Source of the DNA: Bdellovibrionales bacterium GWB1_55_8
GTDB lineage: Bacteria; Bdellovibrionota; UBA1018
NCBI GenBank assembly: GCA_001769835.1
Contig: MEPR01000052.1
Location: forward strand, 61,021 to 125,020
Direction: 5' to 3'
DNA: 64,000 bases
A model generated the notes under the pieces. The model had not been told where the DNA came from, ran no database searches, and saw only the letters and a list, made by a program, of their open reading frames with translations. Positions 31,141-39,961 of the stretch are shown piece by piece; the stretch's first letter is position 1; each line of letters starts with the position of its first letter. A program made the position numbers and the translations under genes.

Positions 31141-32040
31141 TCAATGCGCCGGAATCGGATCCGTCAGTCGGCGCTTCACGCTCAGCACCAATGAAATCGG
31201 CTTGTGGTCCGAGGATTCGATCTCGTCCATCAGTTCGGCGTCTTCGACGCCCAGTTCGCGAACTAAAACGTGATCCAATCTGAGGAAACGGCTGTCACGT
31301 TTGAAGCTGACGCTCTTCAGTCGATTCCTGAACGCCATCAGGCCCAGAAATGCCAGACGAGAGGGGCTCCAGGTATTGAAATCTCCGGCGAGAATCACCG
31401 GTCCGTCGTGATCCTTTATGGCGCGCTCGATTTTGGTCATGCTCGCGAAAAACGAAATGCGATCCACGAAGTTGATGGCATGGACGTTCACGACCAGAAG
31501 TCGACGGATCATCCCGCGTAGTTTGTAGGAAGATATAAGTGTCATTTTTGGGGTCCAGACGAAAAGTTCACCCATTGGACTTCTCACGAAACCTACTGAG
31601 AAGGGCGCAGCACGCGCCCCGGTCGCAACGCCTGTGCCGATTCCGCCATCAAAGAAGAAGCTCGAGGCCATGTGCCATTCGTGTTCGGAGCTGATTCCGA
31701 GGAAATCGCGATCACGCGGATTCAAAACGGCCTCTTGGAGTATCATGAGGTCGGACCGGGAGGCGAGCCGGGCCAAATCATGGCTAAAGCGCTGATCCAC
31801 CGCCTTATGAACATTCCACACCAAAACACGGAGATGATCGGGAATCAGAGATTTCTCGCCACTCGAGCCAAACTGGCTGAGGACCTCGTTGTCGCGCGCG
31901 ACTCTTTCGAATTCGCTGATCTCGCGTGGTAACGCGCTCAGCACCCCTTGCGCATTAACCAACCCCGGGCCGGCAGCAACCGCAACAAGCAGGATTCCGG
32001 CCGCGACCCGCCGCGAAGTTGCGCTAAAATTGGATATCAT
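31141..32040 (-). CDS. secreted endonuclease/exonuclease/phosphatase (EEP) family protein
   Basis: A 299-aa protein with an N-terminal signal peptide (MISNFSATSRRVAAGILLVA, cleaved near LVNAQG). It has the DNase I-like catalytic set: LRVLVWNVHK (Asn), LMILQEAVL (Glu), GDFNTWSPSR (Asp/Asn), RLDHVLV and SSDHKPISL (Asp-His). The substrate may be nucleic acid or a phosphoester lipid; the sequence alone does not decide. The ATG overlaps the stop of the lytic transglycosylase (TGATG), so the two are cotranscribed and both act outside the cytoplasm. A much longer upstream open frame is only the antisense-phase tail of the neighbour. Confidence 0.88.
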   Translation of the reverse strand: MISNFSATSRRVAAGILLVAVAAGPGLVNAQGVLSALPREISEFERVARDNEVLSQFGSSGEKSLIPDHLRVLVWNVHKAVDQRFSHDLARLASRSDLMILQEAVLNPRDRDFLGISSEHEWHMASSFFFDGGIGTGVATGARAAPFSVGFVRSPMGELFVWTPKMTLISSYKLRGMIRRLLVVNVHAINFVDRISFFASMTKIERAIKDHDGPVILAGDFNTWSPSRLAFLGLMAFRNRLKSVSFKRDSRFLRLDHVLVRELGVEDAELMDEIESSDHKPISLVLSVKRRLTDPIPAH

Positions 32041-33506
32041 CACCGACGTCCTCGTTTCTTGCGAGCCTGCTCTGAGTGAGAGGCAACGGAGAACCCGCCT
32101 GTTAGAGAGCGGCCGTTCAATTTCGGGGGCTGGTAGAAACGGGAACGGCTGATCAGCAAGTCGATCTCGTCCTGTTGCGAAGGGATCGTGAGGATAAAGC
32201 CCCTGGGCAATGCAACCCGGAAATCTCCCACTTCCTGATTCAATTGAACCATCTCGTGCAACGAAAGGCCGCGGCTCATCGCGAATTCCGAGAGAGAGGT
32301 GGGTGCCTTCAGTTCCGCGAAAGTCACCGCGCGGGAATTGGGCTTGCGAAGGTCGTTGTAGAGAAGATCGCGGTAGGCTTCGGCGTGGACCATTGCGAGG
32401 AATTCGGCGTAGTAGTTTCGACTGGCCCAACCAACGCCATGGCGATGCGGTCCGCAGGTCTTGAAAACATGCGCGACTGACCTGAATTCATCGGACGTGC
32501 GCGAGGCGATATTTCGGAGGTGGCGCATTCCATGATTGTAGGAGGTCACGGCAAGAGCCCAATTGCCAAGTATCCGGCGGTTGCGCTTCAGAAGCTTCGC
32601 CGCAGCAACGGTTGATTTCAGGGGGGAGAGTCTTTCGTCGATTTTGCTCGCCGGATGAACCAGGAGGTATTCCTTGGCTGAATCCGGCATGAACTGCCAC
32701 ACGCCCGCCGCACCAACGCGAGACGTGACCCCGACATTAAATGAGCTTTCCACAAGGCTTAATCTGACAAGCTCCTTCGGCAGGTCGAATCCGGCAAAAA
32801 CTTTTTCCATCTTCGGAAAAAAATCCTCCGCCGTGGCGAGACCGGCAATGACATTATCGCGCTGTCCGGTTTGAGAGCGGAACGTGCCGGCCAGGTCTTT
32901 AAATGAATGCTTATGGGGGATTTTCTTCAAAGCAGCCAGGATGTTCGCTTCCTCCGGGGTTGGCTTGCGGGGCCTCGGGTTTTTCATCAGGCGAGCGAAC
33001 GCCGCTTTGTATTTTTTGATTTTGGTTGCAATCGCCTTCTTTGAGACAAGCTCATAAACAATCTTATTTCGTGCAGTGGCTGCGAGATCGCTGAAGTCCA
33101 ATGCTTCGTAAATGATCTCAGGATGTTTTGAATCGAAGAGAACGATGTTTCGGGTGCTGTATTGCGCGTATATCTTGAACCAGAATTCGACGTTGTTCTT
33201 GATCTCCGGTGGAACCTTGAATTCGTTCGAAATTCTATTCTGCGAATCGGTCAGAACCTGTTTCGAAAGCGCAGCCGAGAGGCCCTGCTCGTTCCCAGCC
33301 AGGTGAGAGTTAAGCTGAGCATTAAAAAACGCCACTTCGTCAAACGCCCCGGCCGTGCTTCCGACCATAGCGGCAGGATTGGCGTAGGCTGCCCAGACAG
33401 GACCGGGCAGCGCTTGTACCAAAGCCGCCAATGTCCCGGTGGCCACCGCGAATGCAACCAGTCCGTGTCTGCGAAATCCAACTTTTGAGCGCGCACAAGT
33501 TCCCAT
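32040..33506 (-). CDS. MltD-like membrane-bound/periplasmic lytic transglycosylase
   Basis: A 488-aa murein-cleaving enzyme. A signal peptide (LVAFAVATGTLAALVQALPG) is followed by a helical region. The SLT catalytic domain shows LVRLSLVESSFNVGVTSRVGAAGVWQFMP, with the catalytic Glu in the VESSF motif, and ALAVTSYNHGMRHLRNI. The C-terminal TSLSEFAMSRGLSLHEMVQLN...LPRGFILTIPS is a LysM-like peptidoglycan-binding segment. The ATG at 33506 has CAGGAAG 8 bases upstream; a longer frame lacks this. It is paired with a secreted EEP enzyme. Confidence 0.9.
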   Translation of the reverse strand: MGTCARSKVGFRRHGLVAFAVATGTLAALVQALPGPVWAAYANPAAMVGSTAGAFDEVAFFNAQLNSHLAGNEQGLSAALSKQVLTDSQNRISNEFKVPPEIKNNVEFWFKIYAQYSTRNIVLFDSKHPEIIYEALDFSDLAATARNKIVYELVSKKAIATKIKKYKAAFARLMKNPRPRKPTPEEANILAALKKIPHKHSFKDLAGTFRSQTGQRDNVIAGLATAEDFFPKMEKVFAGFDLPKELVRLSLVESSFNVGVTSRVGAAGVWQFMPDSAKEYLLVHPASKIDERLSPLKSTVAAAKLLKRNRRILGNWALAVTSYNHGMRHLRNIASRTSDEFRSVAHVFKTCGPHRHGVGWASRNYYAEFLAMVHAEAYRDLLYNDLRKPNSRAVTFAELKAPTSLSEFAMSRGLSLHEMVQLNQEVGDFRVALPRGFILTIPSQQDEIDLLISRSRFYQPPKLNGRSLTGGFSVASHSEQARKKRGRR

Positions 33507-33724
33507 TTCAGCACTTCCTGGTTCACCACAAAGCAAGGAGCTTGCCGGCAAAAATTCGAGCTAAGTGGTTGAATTCAGGTGTGTCTTTTAATACGCCCCT
33601 GTCTAAACTTCAGACAGGTGCTCAGTAGCCAATGGGCGGCTGCCGAAACCGCTAAAAATCGGACCTGCGGGGAGCATTTGTGGTTCCCGTGGCGCTGACC
33701 CGAAGGGAGTGCTAAAACCGAAGA
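33507..33724. promoter_or_regulatory. divergent promoter region with inverted repeat
   Basis: This 218-base gap lies between the divergent lytic transglycosylase and xseB genes. It carries a 7-bp perfect inverted repeat CCTGTCT/AGACAGG (33598-33618, loop of seven), which could be an operator or short hairpin. No confident promoter hexamers were identified. Confidence 0.4.
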
Positions 33725-33982
33725 ATGGCAGAAAATTCAACAGCTAGCACTGCGGGGGCGCTCCGTTTTGAAGAGGCGCTTGAACAACTTCAATCAGCGG
33801 TGAAGCGCCTCGAAGGTGGCGAACTGGGCCTCGAAGACGCCCTCCGTTGCTTTGAGGATGGAGTTCGGCTCACGCGCATCTGCCAGGAACATCTTTCAGT
33901 CGCAGAACAGCGGGTCGATGTATTGATGAAATCCGCCACGGGCGAACCAGAAATGCAACCCTTTCCCGGAAACAAGACCTGA
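33725..33982 (+). CDS. xseB: exodeoxyribonuclease VII small subunit
   Basis: An 85-aa protein with the XseB core FEEALEQLQSAVKRLEGGELGLEDALRCFEDGVRLTRICQEHLSVAEQRV, a helical hairpin that binds XseA to form exonuclease VII, which degrades single-stranded DNA. xseA is not in the window. It is followed five bases later by dxs, the common order although ispA, usually between them, is missing. Confidence 0.93.
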   Translation: MAENSTASTAGALRFEEALEQLQSAVKRLEGGELGLEDALRCFEDGVRLTRICQEHLSVAEQRVDVLMKSATGEPEMQPFPGNKT

Positions 33983-33987
33983 GCGTC

Positions 33988-35745
33988 ATGTCGAGCTTCA
34001 AGATCCGGGGACCTGAGGATCTCCGCAACCTCAGCCTCACGGAATTGGAGCACCTGGCACAGGACCTTCGCCAAACGATTCTTTCCGTATCCCTCAGGAA
34101 CGGAGGACATCTCGGGGCCAGTCTGGGCGCCGTTGAACTCGCAATCGCGCTGCATCGGATGTTTGATTCGCCTTCCGAGCCGGTCCTTTGGGACGTCGGT
34201 CATCAGGCCTATGCACACAAGCTTCTGACAGGCCGCTGGGAGCAGTTTGACAGCATGAGACTGCGCGGCGGTGTTTCCGGATTTCCCACTCGCGCCGAAA
34301 GCCAGCACGACGTTTTCGGTACGGGCCATAGCAGTACGGCGGTTTCTGCCGCGCTGGCAATGGCGTGGGCCAGGCGCGGAACTCAGCAATGGACGGTCGC
34401 GGTGGTCGGTGACGGGGGCCTGAGCGCCGGCCTTTCATTTGAGGCGTTGAACAATATCAAATCCCTGGATCTCGGTCCGCTCCTCATCGTGCTCAATGAC
34501 AATCATATGTCCATTTCCAGGAGTGTCGGGGCGCTCCCGAGTATTCTCTCAGGTTCGGCACCAGATTACTTTCAGGCATTCGGCCTCGATTTTCACGGAC
34601 CGGTCGACGGTAATCATATTCCTTCATTGATTAACGTGTTTTCGTCCATCAAGACGTCAACCCCCGAGCGGCCCTTGATTCTTCACGCGCTTACAGAGAA
34701 GGGCCGCGGATACGCGCCAGCCGAAGAGTTTCCCGGTGTTTACCACGGTGTGAGCCCAGTGAAGAAAATGTCGACCGAGAAAATCACTGGTTCTCATTTT
34801 TTGCGCAAGAGACCGGCAGTGAGTTTCAGTGAGGAGCTCGGGAAGTGCCTTTGTGAAGCAGCCGCACGGGATCCAAAAGTGGTGGCGATTAGTGCCGCCA
34901 TGCTTGAGGGCACGGGACTTTCTGAATTCGCGCGGCGCTTTCCTGAGCGGACCTTCGACGTGGGAATTGCGGAGCCTCACGCGGTCACTTTTGCAGCGGG
35001 CCTGGCAACCCAGGGGTATCGGCCAGTGGTCGCAATATACAGCACATTTCTGCAGCGAGCGCTCGATTCGATTGTGCACGATGTCGTTTTGCAGAAACTT
35101 CCGGTGGTCTTTGCGATAGATCGCGCCGGCCTCGTCGGACCCGACGGACCCACTCATCACGGAGTCTTTGATCTGAGCTATCTGGGGATGCTTCCGGGGA
35201 TCAGGATATATGCTCCGGCTTGTATTTCCGATCTGAGAGCGCTGCTCAGTCGAGCACTGAACGACAGCGGGCCGGTTGCGATCCGTTTTCCGCGGGGTGG
35301 GGCAGAGACCGAGTTCGCGCCCCTCGCGGAAAATTCAGGTATGCGGACGCTCCGCGCTGTCGCCGATCCTGACCTCATTGTCGTGGCGTTGGGCACCACG
35401 ACGGCGAACGCTTGGACGGCTATCGAGGCGAGTGATCCCGGGGGCGAAAAGGTCTCCATTGTAAGCGTTGTTTGCGCCAAGCCGATTCCAGAGGAGCTTC
35501 ATGAATTCTTGCGTGCTTACCCCGCAATTTCGGTGGCAGTGGTCGAGGCGGGGGTGGTCTCTGGCGGATTTGGGCAGCAACTCGCGGTCCATCACGCTGA
35601 CCGGAACTTTGAATTCATCGGTATACCGGACCGGTTCATAGCCCACGGTTCTCTTCTAGAGCTGGAGGAGGACGTCGGGCTATCCGCTAGGGCACTCGAG
35701 GAACGTTTCCGTGCATTGCTCGCGATTCGGGGAGGCGTCGGGTGA
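33988..35745 (+). CDS. dxs: 1-deoxy-D-xylulose-5-phosphate synthase
   Basis: Thiamine diphosphate enzyme making DXP from pyruvate and glyceraldehyde 3-phosphate, the first step of the MEP isoprenoid pathway. The protein is 585 aa, somewhat short (about 620 usual). Motifs: DVGHQAYAHKLLTGR (about 71), GTGHSSTAVSAALAMA, the ThDP site VVGDGGLSAGLSFEALNN (about 136) with NDNHMSIS, and VGIAEPHAVTFAAGLA with the catalytic Glu (about 328). The usual Gln after that Glu is Pro here (AEPHAV rather than AEQHAV). GPDGPTHHGVFDLSYL is intact. The stop overlaps the tlyA start (GTGA). Confidence 0.93.
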   Translation: MSSFKIRGPEDLRNLSLTELEHLAQDLRQTILSVSLRNGGHLGASLGAVELAIALHRMFDSPSEPVLWDVGHQAYAHKLLTGRWEQFDSMRLRGGVSGFPTRAESQHDVFGTGHSSTAVSAALAMAWARRGTQQWTVAVVGDGGLSAGLSFEALNNIKSLDLGPLLIVLNDNHMSISRSVGALPSILSGSAPDYFQAFGLDFHGPVDGNHIPSLINVFSSIKTSTPERPLILHALTEKGRGYAPAEEFPGVYHGVSPVKKMSTEKITGSHFLRKRPAVSFSEELGKCLCEAAARDPKVVAISAAMLEGTGLSEFARRFPERTFDVGIAEPHAVTFAAGLATQGYRPVVAIYSTFLQRALDSIVHDVVLQKLPVVFAIDRAGLVGPDGPTHHGVFDLSYLGMLPGIRIYAPACISDLRALLSRALNDSGPVAIRFPRGGAETEFAPLAENSGMRTLRAVADPDLIVVALGTTTANAWTAIEASDPGGEKVSIVSVVCAKPIPEELHEFLRAYPAISVAVVEAGVVSGGFGQQLAVHHADRNFEFIGIPDRFIAHGSLLELEEDVGLSARALEERFRALLAIRGGVG

Positions 35746-36473
35746 AAAAACGAATCGATCTTCTCCTGCTGGAGCGCGGTATGGTTGATAGCCGGGCGAA
35801 GGCACAGGCCCTGATCCTGAGTGGAAACGTCTTGGTGGCGGATGTGCCGGTCACCAAACCCGGGCAGCTTGTCTCGGACGAGTTGCCGTTGAGAATCCGC
35901 GGTGAGGATCATCCCTGGGTTTCTCGCGGCGGAATCAAGCTGGCCGGCGCCTTGAAGGAATTTCAGATTCCGGTGAAGGGGCGCACGGCTCTTGACGTGG
36001 GTGCATCAACCGGGGGTTTCACGCACGTGCTTCTTGCGAACGGAATTGAGCGGGTATTTGCGGTCGACGTGGGACACAACCAGCTTGATTGGAAAATCCG
36101 TTCAGATGAGCGAGTGAGCGTTTATGAAAAGGTGAACGCAAGGCATATGACTCCGGATCTCATCGGCCGTCAGGTCGACCTGATCGTTGTTGACGTTTCG
36201 TTTATTTCCCTCGAAAAGATTTTTCCGGCCCTTATGGCATTTGCGCACGCGGAGACGGACTGGGTTACACTTATCAAGCCGCAGTTTGAGGTCGGGAAGG
36301 AAAAGGTCGGCAAGGGCGGACTTGTCTCTTCGGATTCCGATCGGGAAGACGCGGTGAAGCGGCTTACTGATTTTGGTGAAACGCTTGGCTTGCGGAGGCT
36401 GGGCTTGATAGAATCCCCGATAACCGGGGCTACCGGTAACAAGGAGTATTTGGCGCATTGGAGAAAAGCGTGA
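35742..36473 (+). CDS. tlyA: TlyA family rRNA (cytidine-2'-O)-methyltransferase
   Basis: A 243-aa protein with an N-terminal S4 RNA-binding domain (RIDLLLLERGMVDSRAKAQALILSGNVLV, residues 3-31) and a Rossmann methyltransferase domain with ALDVGASTGGFTHVLL (about 80), VDLIVVDVSFISLEKI and LIKPQFEVGKEKV. The family (once called hemolysin) methylates 2'-OH of rRNA cytidines and can affect capreomycin sensitivity. The GTG start overlaps the dxs stop; its own stop overlaps the next start (GTGA). Confidence 0.93.
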   Translation: MKKRIDLLLLERGMVDSRAKAQALILSGNVLVADVPVTKPGQLVSDELPLRIRGEDHPWVSRGGIKLAGALKEFQIPVKGRTALDVGASTGGFTHVLLANGIERVFAVDVGHNQLDWKIRSDERVSVYEKVNARHMTPDLIGRQVDLIVVDVSFISLEKIFPALMAFAHAETDWVTLIKPQFEVGKEKVGKGGLVSSDSDREDAVKRLTDFGETLGLRRLGLIESPITGATGNKEYLAHWRKA

Positions 36474-37360
36474 TTCGTTCATCGTTGGTTATGCTTACGG
36501 TTCTGACATGGCTGGTCTCCGGGTGTTCGACCGCGCGCAAATCTGCGATGCCGGAGGATGCGGATCAGGATTCTTCGGTCAGCGCGGATGTCGCCGGCCC
36601 TCCCGAGGCTTACGGTCCGCTACCAGCGCCAAAATACGGCCCTGACCCCGTGAAGCTGCGGCCTGTTGTTCTTGTTCTCAGTCCCGGAATGGCGAGAGGG
36701 TTCGCGCATGCCGGTGTGCTTCGCGTCCTGGCGGAAAATTCAATACCGATCGGCGCGATCGTTGGATCAGAAATGGGCGCACTCATTGGGGCGCTCTATG
36801 CATTGGACCCGAACATGAACCGACTTGAATGGTCCATGATGAAATTCGAGAAGGAAGTTTTCGCGAAAAAAGGTCTGTTCGCTGCTGTGTTTTCGGGTGC
36901 GGAGCCTCGGCTCGAGGCGGAATTGAAGCGGACGTTTTCGTCACGTGAAATAAGCGATGCGCAAATCCCGATGCGCCTGGCGCTTCGGATCAAGGGCGCG
37001 TCCATGCCCACGCTCGTGGATCGAGGTCCCGTCACAGAAGGACTTCGTGCGGCGCTCGCGGCCGACGGCTTTTTCAGTCCGGCGATCTGGAATGACGGCC
37101 TTGCGGTGTCAGCCAAGGAATCCTGGAACAGTCTCGTGCGAGAGGCGCGGGATCTTGCAATCGGTCCGTTACTTATCGTTAACGTCACAGGATCCGCCGA
37201 TCCTGCCGTACGGACAGACGAAGTGGTTCTTTCACCGGATTTGAACGGCCTTGGCGACAAGGACTTCACCAAGAGAACAGAACTTACGTTTCGAGGGGCC
37301 AATTCGGCAAAGCGTGCATTGTCCCGAATTCGAGAGTTAACGGGAGCGAAAGCTCGATGA
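36470..37360 (+). CDS. patatin-like lipoprotein lacking the catalytic serine
   Basis: A 296-aa protein. The GTG at 36470 overlaps the tlyA stop and has GGAG at good spacing. The N-terminus ends in a lipobox (LVSGC, Cys19), so the protein is probably lipid-anchored. The patatin core is recognisable: VLVLSPGMARGFAHAGVLRVL replaces the usual GGGxRG oxyanion loop, and the nucleophile elbow GxSxG reads GSEMG, with Glu101 in place of Ser (codon GAA at 36770-36772). The distal NDGLAVSA keeps the Asp-Gly of the dyad. It is therefore probably non-catalytic as a lipase, perhaps a binding or scaffold protein. The stop overlaps the PBP1A start (ATGA), suggesting an envelope role. Confidence 0.8.
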   Translation: MIRSSLVMLTVLTWLVSGCSTARKSAMPEDADQDSSVSADVAGPPEAYGPLPAPKYGPDPVKLRPVVLVLSPGMARGFAHAGVLRVLAENSIPIGAIVGSEMGALIGALYALDPNMNRLEWSMMKFEKEVFAKKGLFAAVFSGAEPRLEAELKRTFSSREISDAQIPMRLALRIKGASMPTLVDRGPVTEGLRAALAADGFFSPAIWNDGLAVSAKESWNSLVREARDLAIGPLLIVNVTGSADPAVRTDEVVLSPDLNGLGDKDFTKRTELTFRGANSAKRALSRIRELTGAKAR

Positions 37361-39927
37361 AAACAAAAACGGGCGCATTCATTCGCATTTTATTTTTCAC
37401 GATGCTCGGCGGGACGGCACTTACTCTGGTCGGCGTCGGCATTGTCGGCTGGTATTTTTCCCGGGATCTGCCGGACATCGTCACGGCAAACGATTATCGT
37501 CCGCTAGGCGTGACCCAGATCATCGCAACGGGCAGCTCGGCCCCGGATGCTCCGCAACAGGTCATCGGTGAGTTCTACAAAGAACGCCGGTATCTCATCC
37601 CTTATGACAAAATTCCTGAGCAAGTCGTGCACGCATTCATCTCGGCCGAGGACGATCAGTTTTTTGAACACTCTGGAATCAACATCGCGAGTATCATTAG
37701 GGCCGGTATCGCCAATTTTAAGGCCGGCCATGTGGTGCAGGGTGGAAGTACGATCACGCAGCAGGTCGCCAAATCACTTGTTCTTACCTCCGAGCGAAGC
37801 TTCGTCAGGAAGGCGAAAGAAGTCATCGTCGCGTCGCGGATCGAGAAAAATCTCTCGAAGTCCCAGATTCTTTATCTGTATTTGAATCAGATTTATCTGG
37901 GTCATGGCGCTTATGGCGTGCAGTCGGCGGCTAAGACATATTTCCGGAAAGATATTTCTGAGGTTTCAGTGGCGGAGGCGGCGCTTCTCGCCGGGCTTCC
38001 GCAGGCTCCTGGCAAATACAGTCCCGTTCAGAATCCTAAAAAGGCCAAGGAGCGGCAGATTTATGTGCTCCGTCGGATGGCTGAAAATCATTTCATCACC
38101 AAGGATCAGATGACCGAGGCCGTCGCTCAGCCGATGCGCATTCATTATGACGAGGACGTGAACAAGAGGGTGGCGGCATATTTTGTCGAGCATCTTCGCA
38201 GGTATCTTGTCGAGAAGTACGGCGACAAGGCCGTTTATGAGGATGCCCTCACGATCCGAATCCCGCTCAAGCCGGAACTGGCCAAGGCATCGACGCGCGG
38301 CCTTCGTGAAGGCATCGAGGCCATCGATAAGCGTATTGGATACCGCGGGCCGATCAGCAAGTTGAAAAGTCCGGCTGAAATTGACGAGGCATTGCAGAAC
38401 ATACGCCTTAAACTGATCGAAACAAAAATCGGCTATCAGATGCTGATGCCTGATGGACGCCTGGACCCGATTGAGGCAGTTCAGGATGCCGGTTTCAGTA
38501 ATGATCGCGATCTTCTTGAGACTGGCGAGATTTACCGCGCAGTCGTCATGGGCGTGAATGACAAGGAGAAGGCTGCTACCGTCCGGATCGGCGGGGTAGA
38601 CGCCAGGTTGCCTATTGAGCACTTGAAATGGGCGAGATTGATTCGCGAAGACCGCGTAGGGGCAGCGCCGTCCCTGCCCTCGCATGTGCTGGCCAAAGGA
38701 GACCTAATCCTGGTGAAAGTCCAGGAGGCAGCGTTGGATAAACCGATCGTAGTGTCTCTGGAGCAGGTTCCGCAAGTTCAGGGAGCACTCTTCTCCGTCG
38801 ACGTGACCACTGGAGAAGTGCTGGCTATGGAGGGCGGATACGATTTTGAAACATCGGAGTTCAACCGCGCAGTCCAGGCTCAACGTCAACCCGGCTCGGC
38901 TTTCAAGCCCATCATCTATTCCGCAGGACTGGAGAAGGGCTATACGCCCGCTTCCATCATCGTGGATTCCCCGGTTGTTTACGAAGACACGGAATCAGGG
39001 AAGTGGAAGCCCACCAACTTTGAAGAAAAATTTTATGGCGACACGACATTTCGCCAGGCGCTCATCAAATCGCGCAACGTCCCCACCATCAAGATTGTGC
39101 AAGAGCTGCAGGTCGGACGAATGATTGAATACGCACGGCGTATCGGCATGAGCGGACAGTTCAATCAGGATCTGTCCATTGCCCTTGGAAGCGGTTCCGT
39201 GAGTCTGATGGATCTTACGCGCGCTTACGCTGTTTTTCCCAGGCTTGGCAGGAAGCTGAATCCCGTTTTCATTCATTCGATTATGGATCGCGATGGACGC
39301 GTGCTTGAAGAATCAGACCCGGAAGAGAACAAGATGCGCTTCGCCTTCGCGGATGCGCAGGAAGCGGCAGAGCCTGATCCGGAATCCAGTGCAACGCCAA
39401 CGCCGTCGAATTTGTCGGACTACCCCCTTTCCACCGATTCCGGACAAGTGCTGGATCCGCGCGTGGCTTACGTGATGACCCATCTTTTGAAAGAAGTGGT
39501 GAATTCCGGCACGGGTCAGGCTGCGAAGACGCTTGGCCGTCCGGCTGCCGGGAAGACCGGCACAACCAATGATTACCTGGATGCCTGGTTCGTAGGGTTC
39601 ACTCCGAATGTCCTCACTGGCGTCTGGGTTGGCCACGACAACCTAAAGAGCATGGGTCAAAGCGAAACGGGCGCTCGAGCGGCTTTACCGATCTGGCTGA
39701 GTTTTATGAAAGAGGCTGTGAAGTCGTACCCTGAAGGGGATTTCACTGTTCCGCCGGGGGTTGTGTTTGCAACGATTCACCCGGTTTCCGGCAAGCTTGT
39801 TCCGCCTAACTCCCCGAATTCCATAAAAGAAGCGTTTATTGAAGGCACTGAGCCGACCGAAACGGAGCCCGCCGGGCGTGGGATTCCTGACGCAGGGAGT
39901 GATTTCTTTAAAGAAGATCGAGAATGA
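37357..39927 (+). CDS. bifunctional penicillin-binding protein 1A
   Basis: An 856-aa class A PBP. The membrane anchor is at about 8-32. The glycosyltransferase domain contains FISAEDDQFFEHSGI, the catalytic-Glu EDDQFF signature, then GGSTITQQVAKSLVL, RKAKEVIVASRIEKNLSK and YLNQIYLGHGAYGVQSAA. An OB-like insert follows (about 280-450). The transpeptidase has RQPGSAFKPI (SxxK, Ser about 516), SRN (about 572) and KTGTTNDYLDAWFVGF (KTG, about 727). The periplasmic enzyme polymerises and crosslinks peptidoglycan. It is the fifth gene of a coupled xseB-dxs-tlyA-lipoprotein-PBP1A run. Confidence 0.95.
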   Translation: MKTKTGAFIRILFFTMLGGTALTLVGVGIVGWYFSRDLPDIVTANDYRPLGVTQIIATGSSAPDAPQQVIGEFYKERRYLIPYDKIPEQVVHAFISAEDDQFFEHSGINIASIIRAGIANFKAGHVVQGGSTITQQVAKSLVLTSERSFVRKAKEVIVASRIEKNLSKSQILYLYLNQIYLGHGAYGVQSAAKTYFRKDISEVSVAEAALLAGLPQAPGKYSPVQNPKKAKERQIYVLRRMAENHFITKDQMTEAVAQPMRIHYDEDVNKRVAAYFVEHLRRYLVEKYGDKAVYEDALTIRIPLKPELAKASTRGLREGIEAIDKRIGYRGPISKLKSPAEIDEALQNIRLKLIETKIGYQMLMPDGRLDPIEAVQDAGFSNDRDLLETGEIYRAVVMGVNDKEKAATVRIGGVDARLPIEHLKWARLIREDRVGAAPSLPSHVLAKGDLILVKVQEAALDKPIVVSLEQVPQVQGALFSVDVTTGEVLAMEGGYDFETSEFNRAVQAQRQPGSAFKPIIYSAGLEKGYTPASIIVDSPVVYEDTESGKWKPTNFEEKFYGDTTFRQALIKSRNVPTIKIVQELQVGRMIEYARRIGMSGQFNQDLSIALGSGSVSLMDLTRAYAVFPRLGRKLNPVFIHSIMDRDGRVLEESDPEENKMRFAFADAQEAAEPDPESSATPTPSNLSDYPLSTDSGQVLDPRVAYVMTHLLKEVVNSGTGQAAKTLGRPAAGKTGTTNDYLDAWFVGFTPNVLTGVWVGHDNLKSMGQSETGARAALPIWLSFMKEAVKSYPEGDFTVPPGVVFATIHPVSGKLVPPNSPNSIKEAFIEGTEPTETEPAGRGIPDAGSDFFKEDRE

Positions 39928-39961
39928 TGCCGACACGCCATTGGGAGCTGTTACAATCTCA

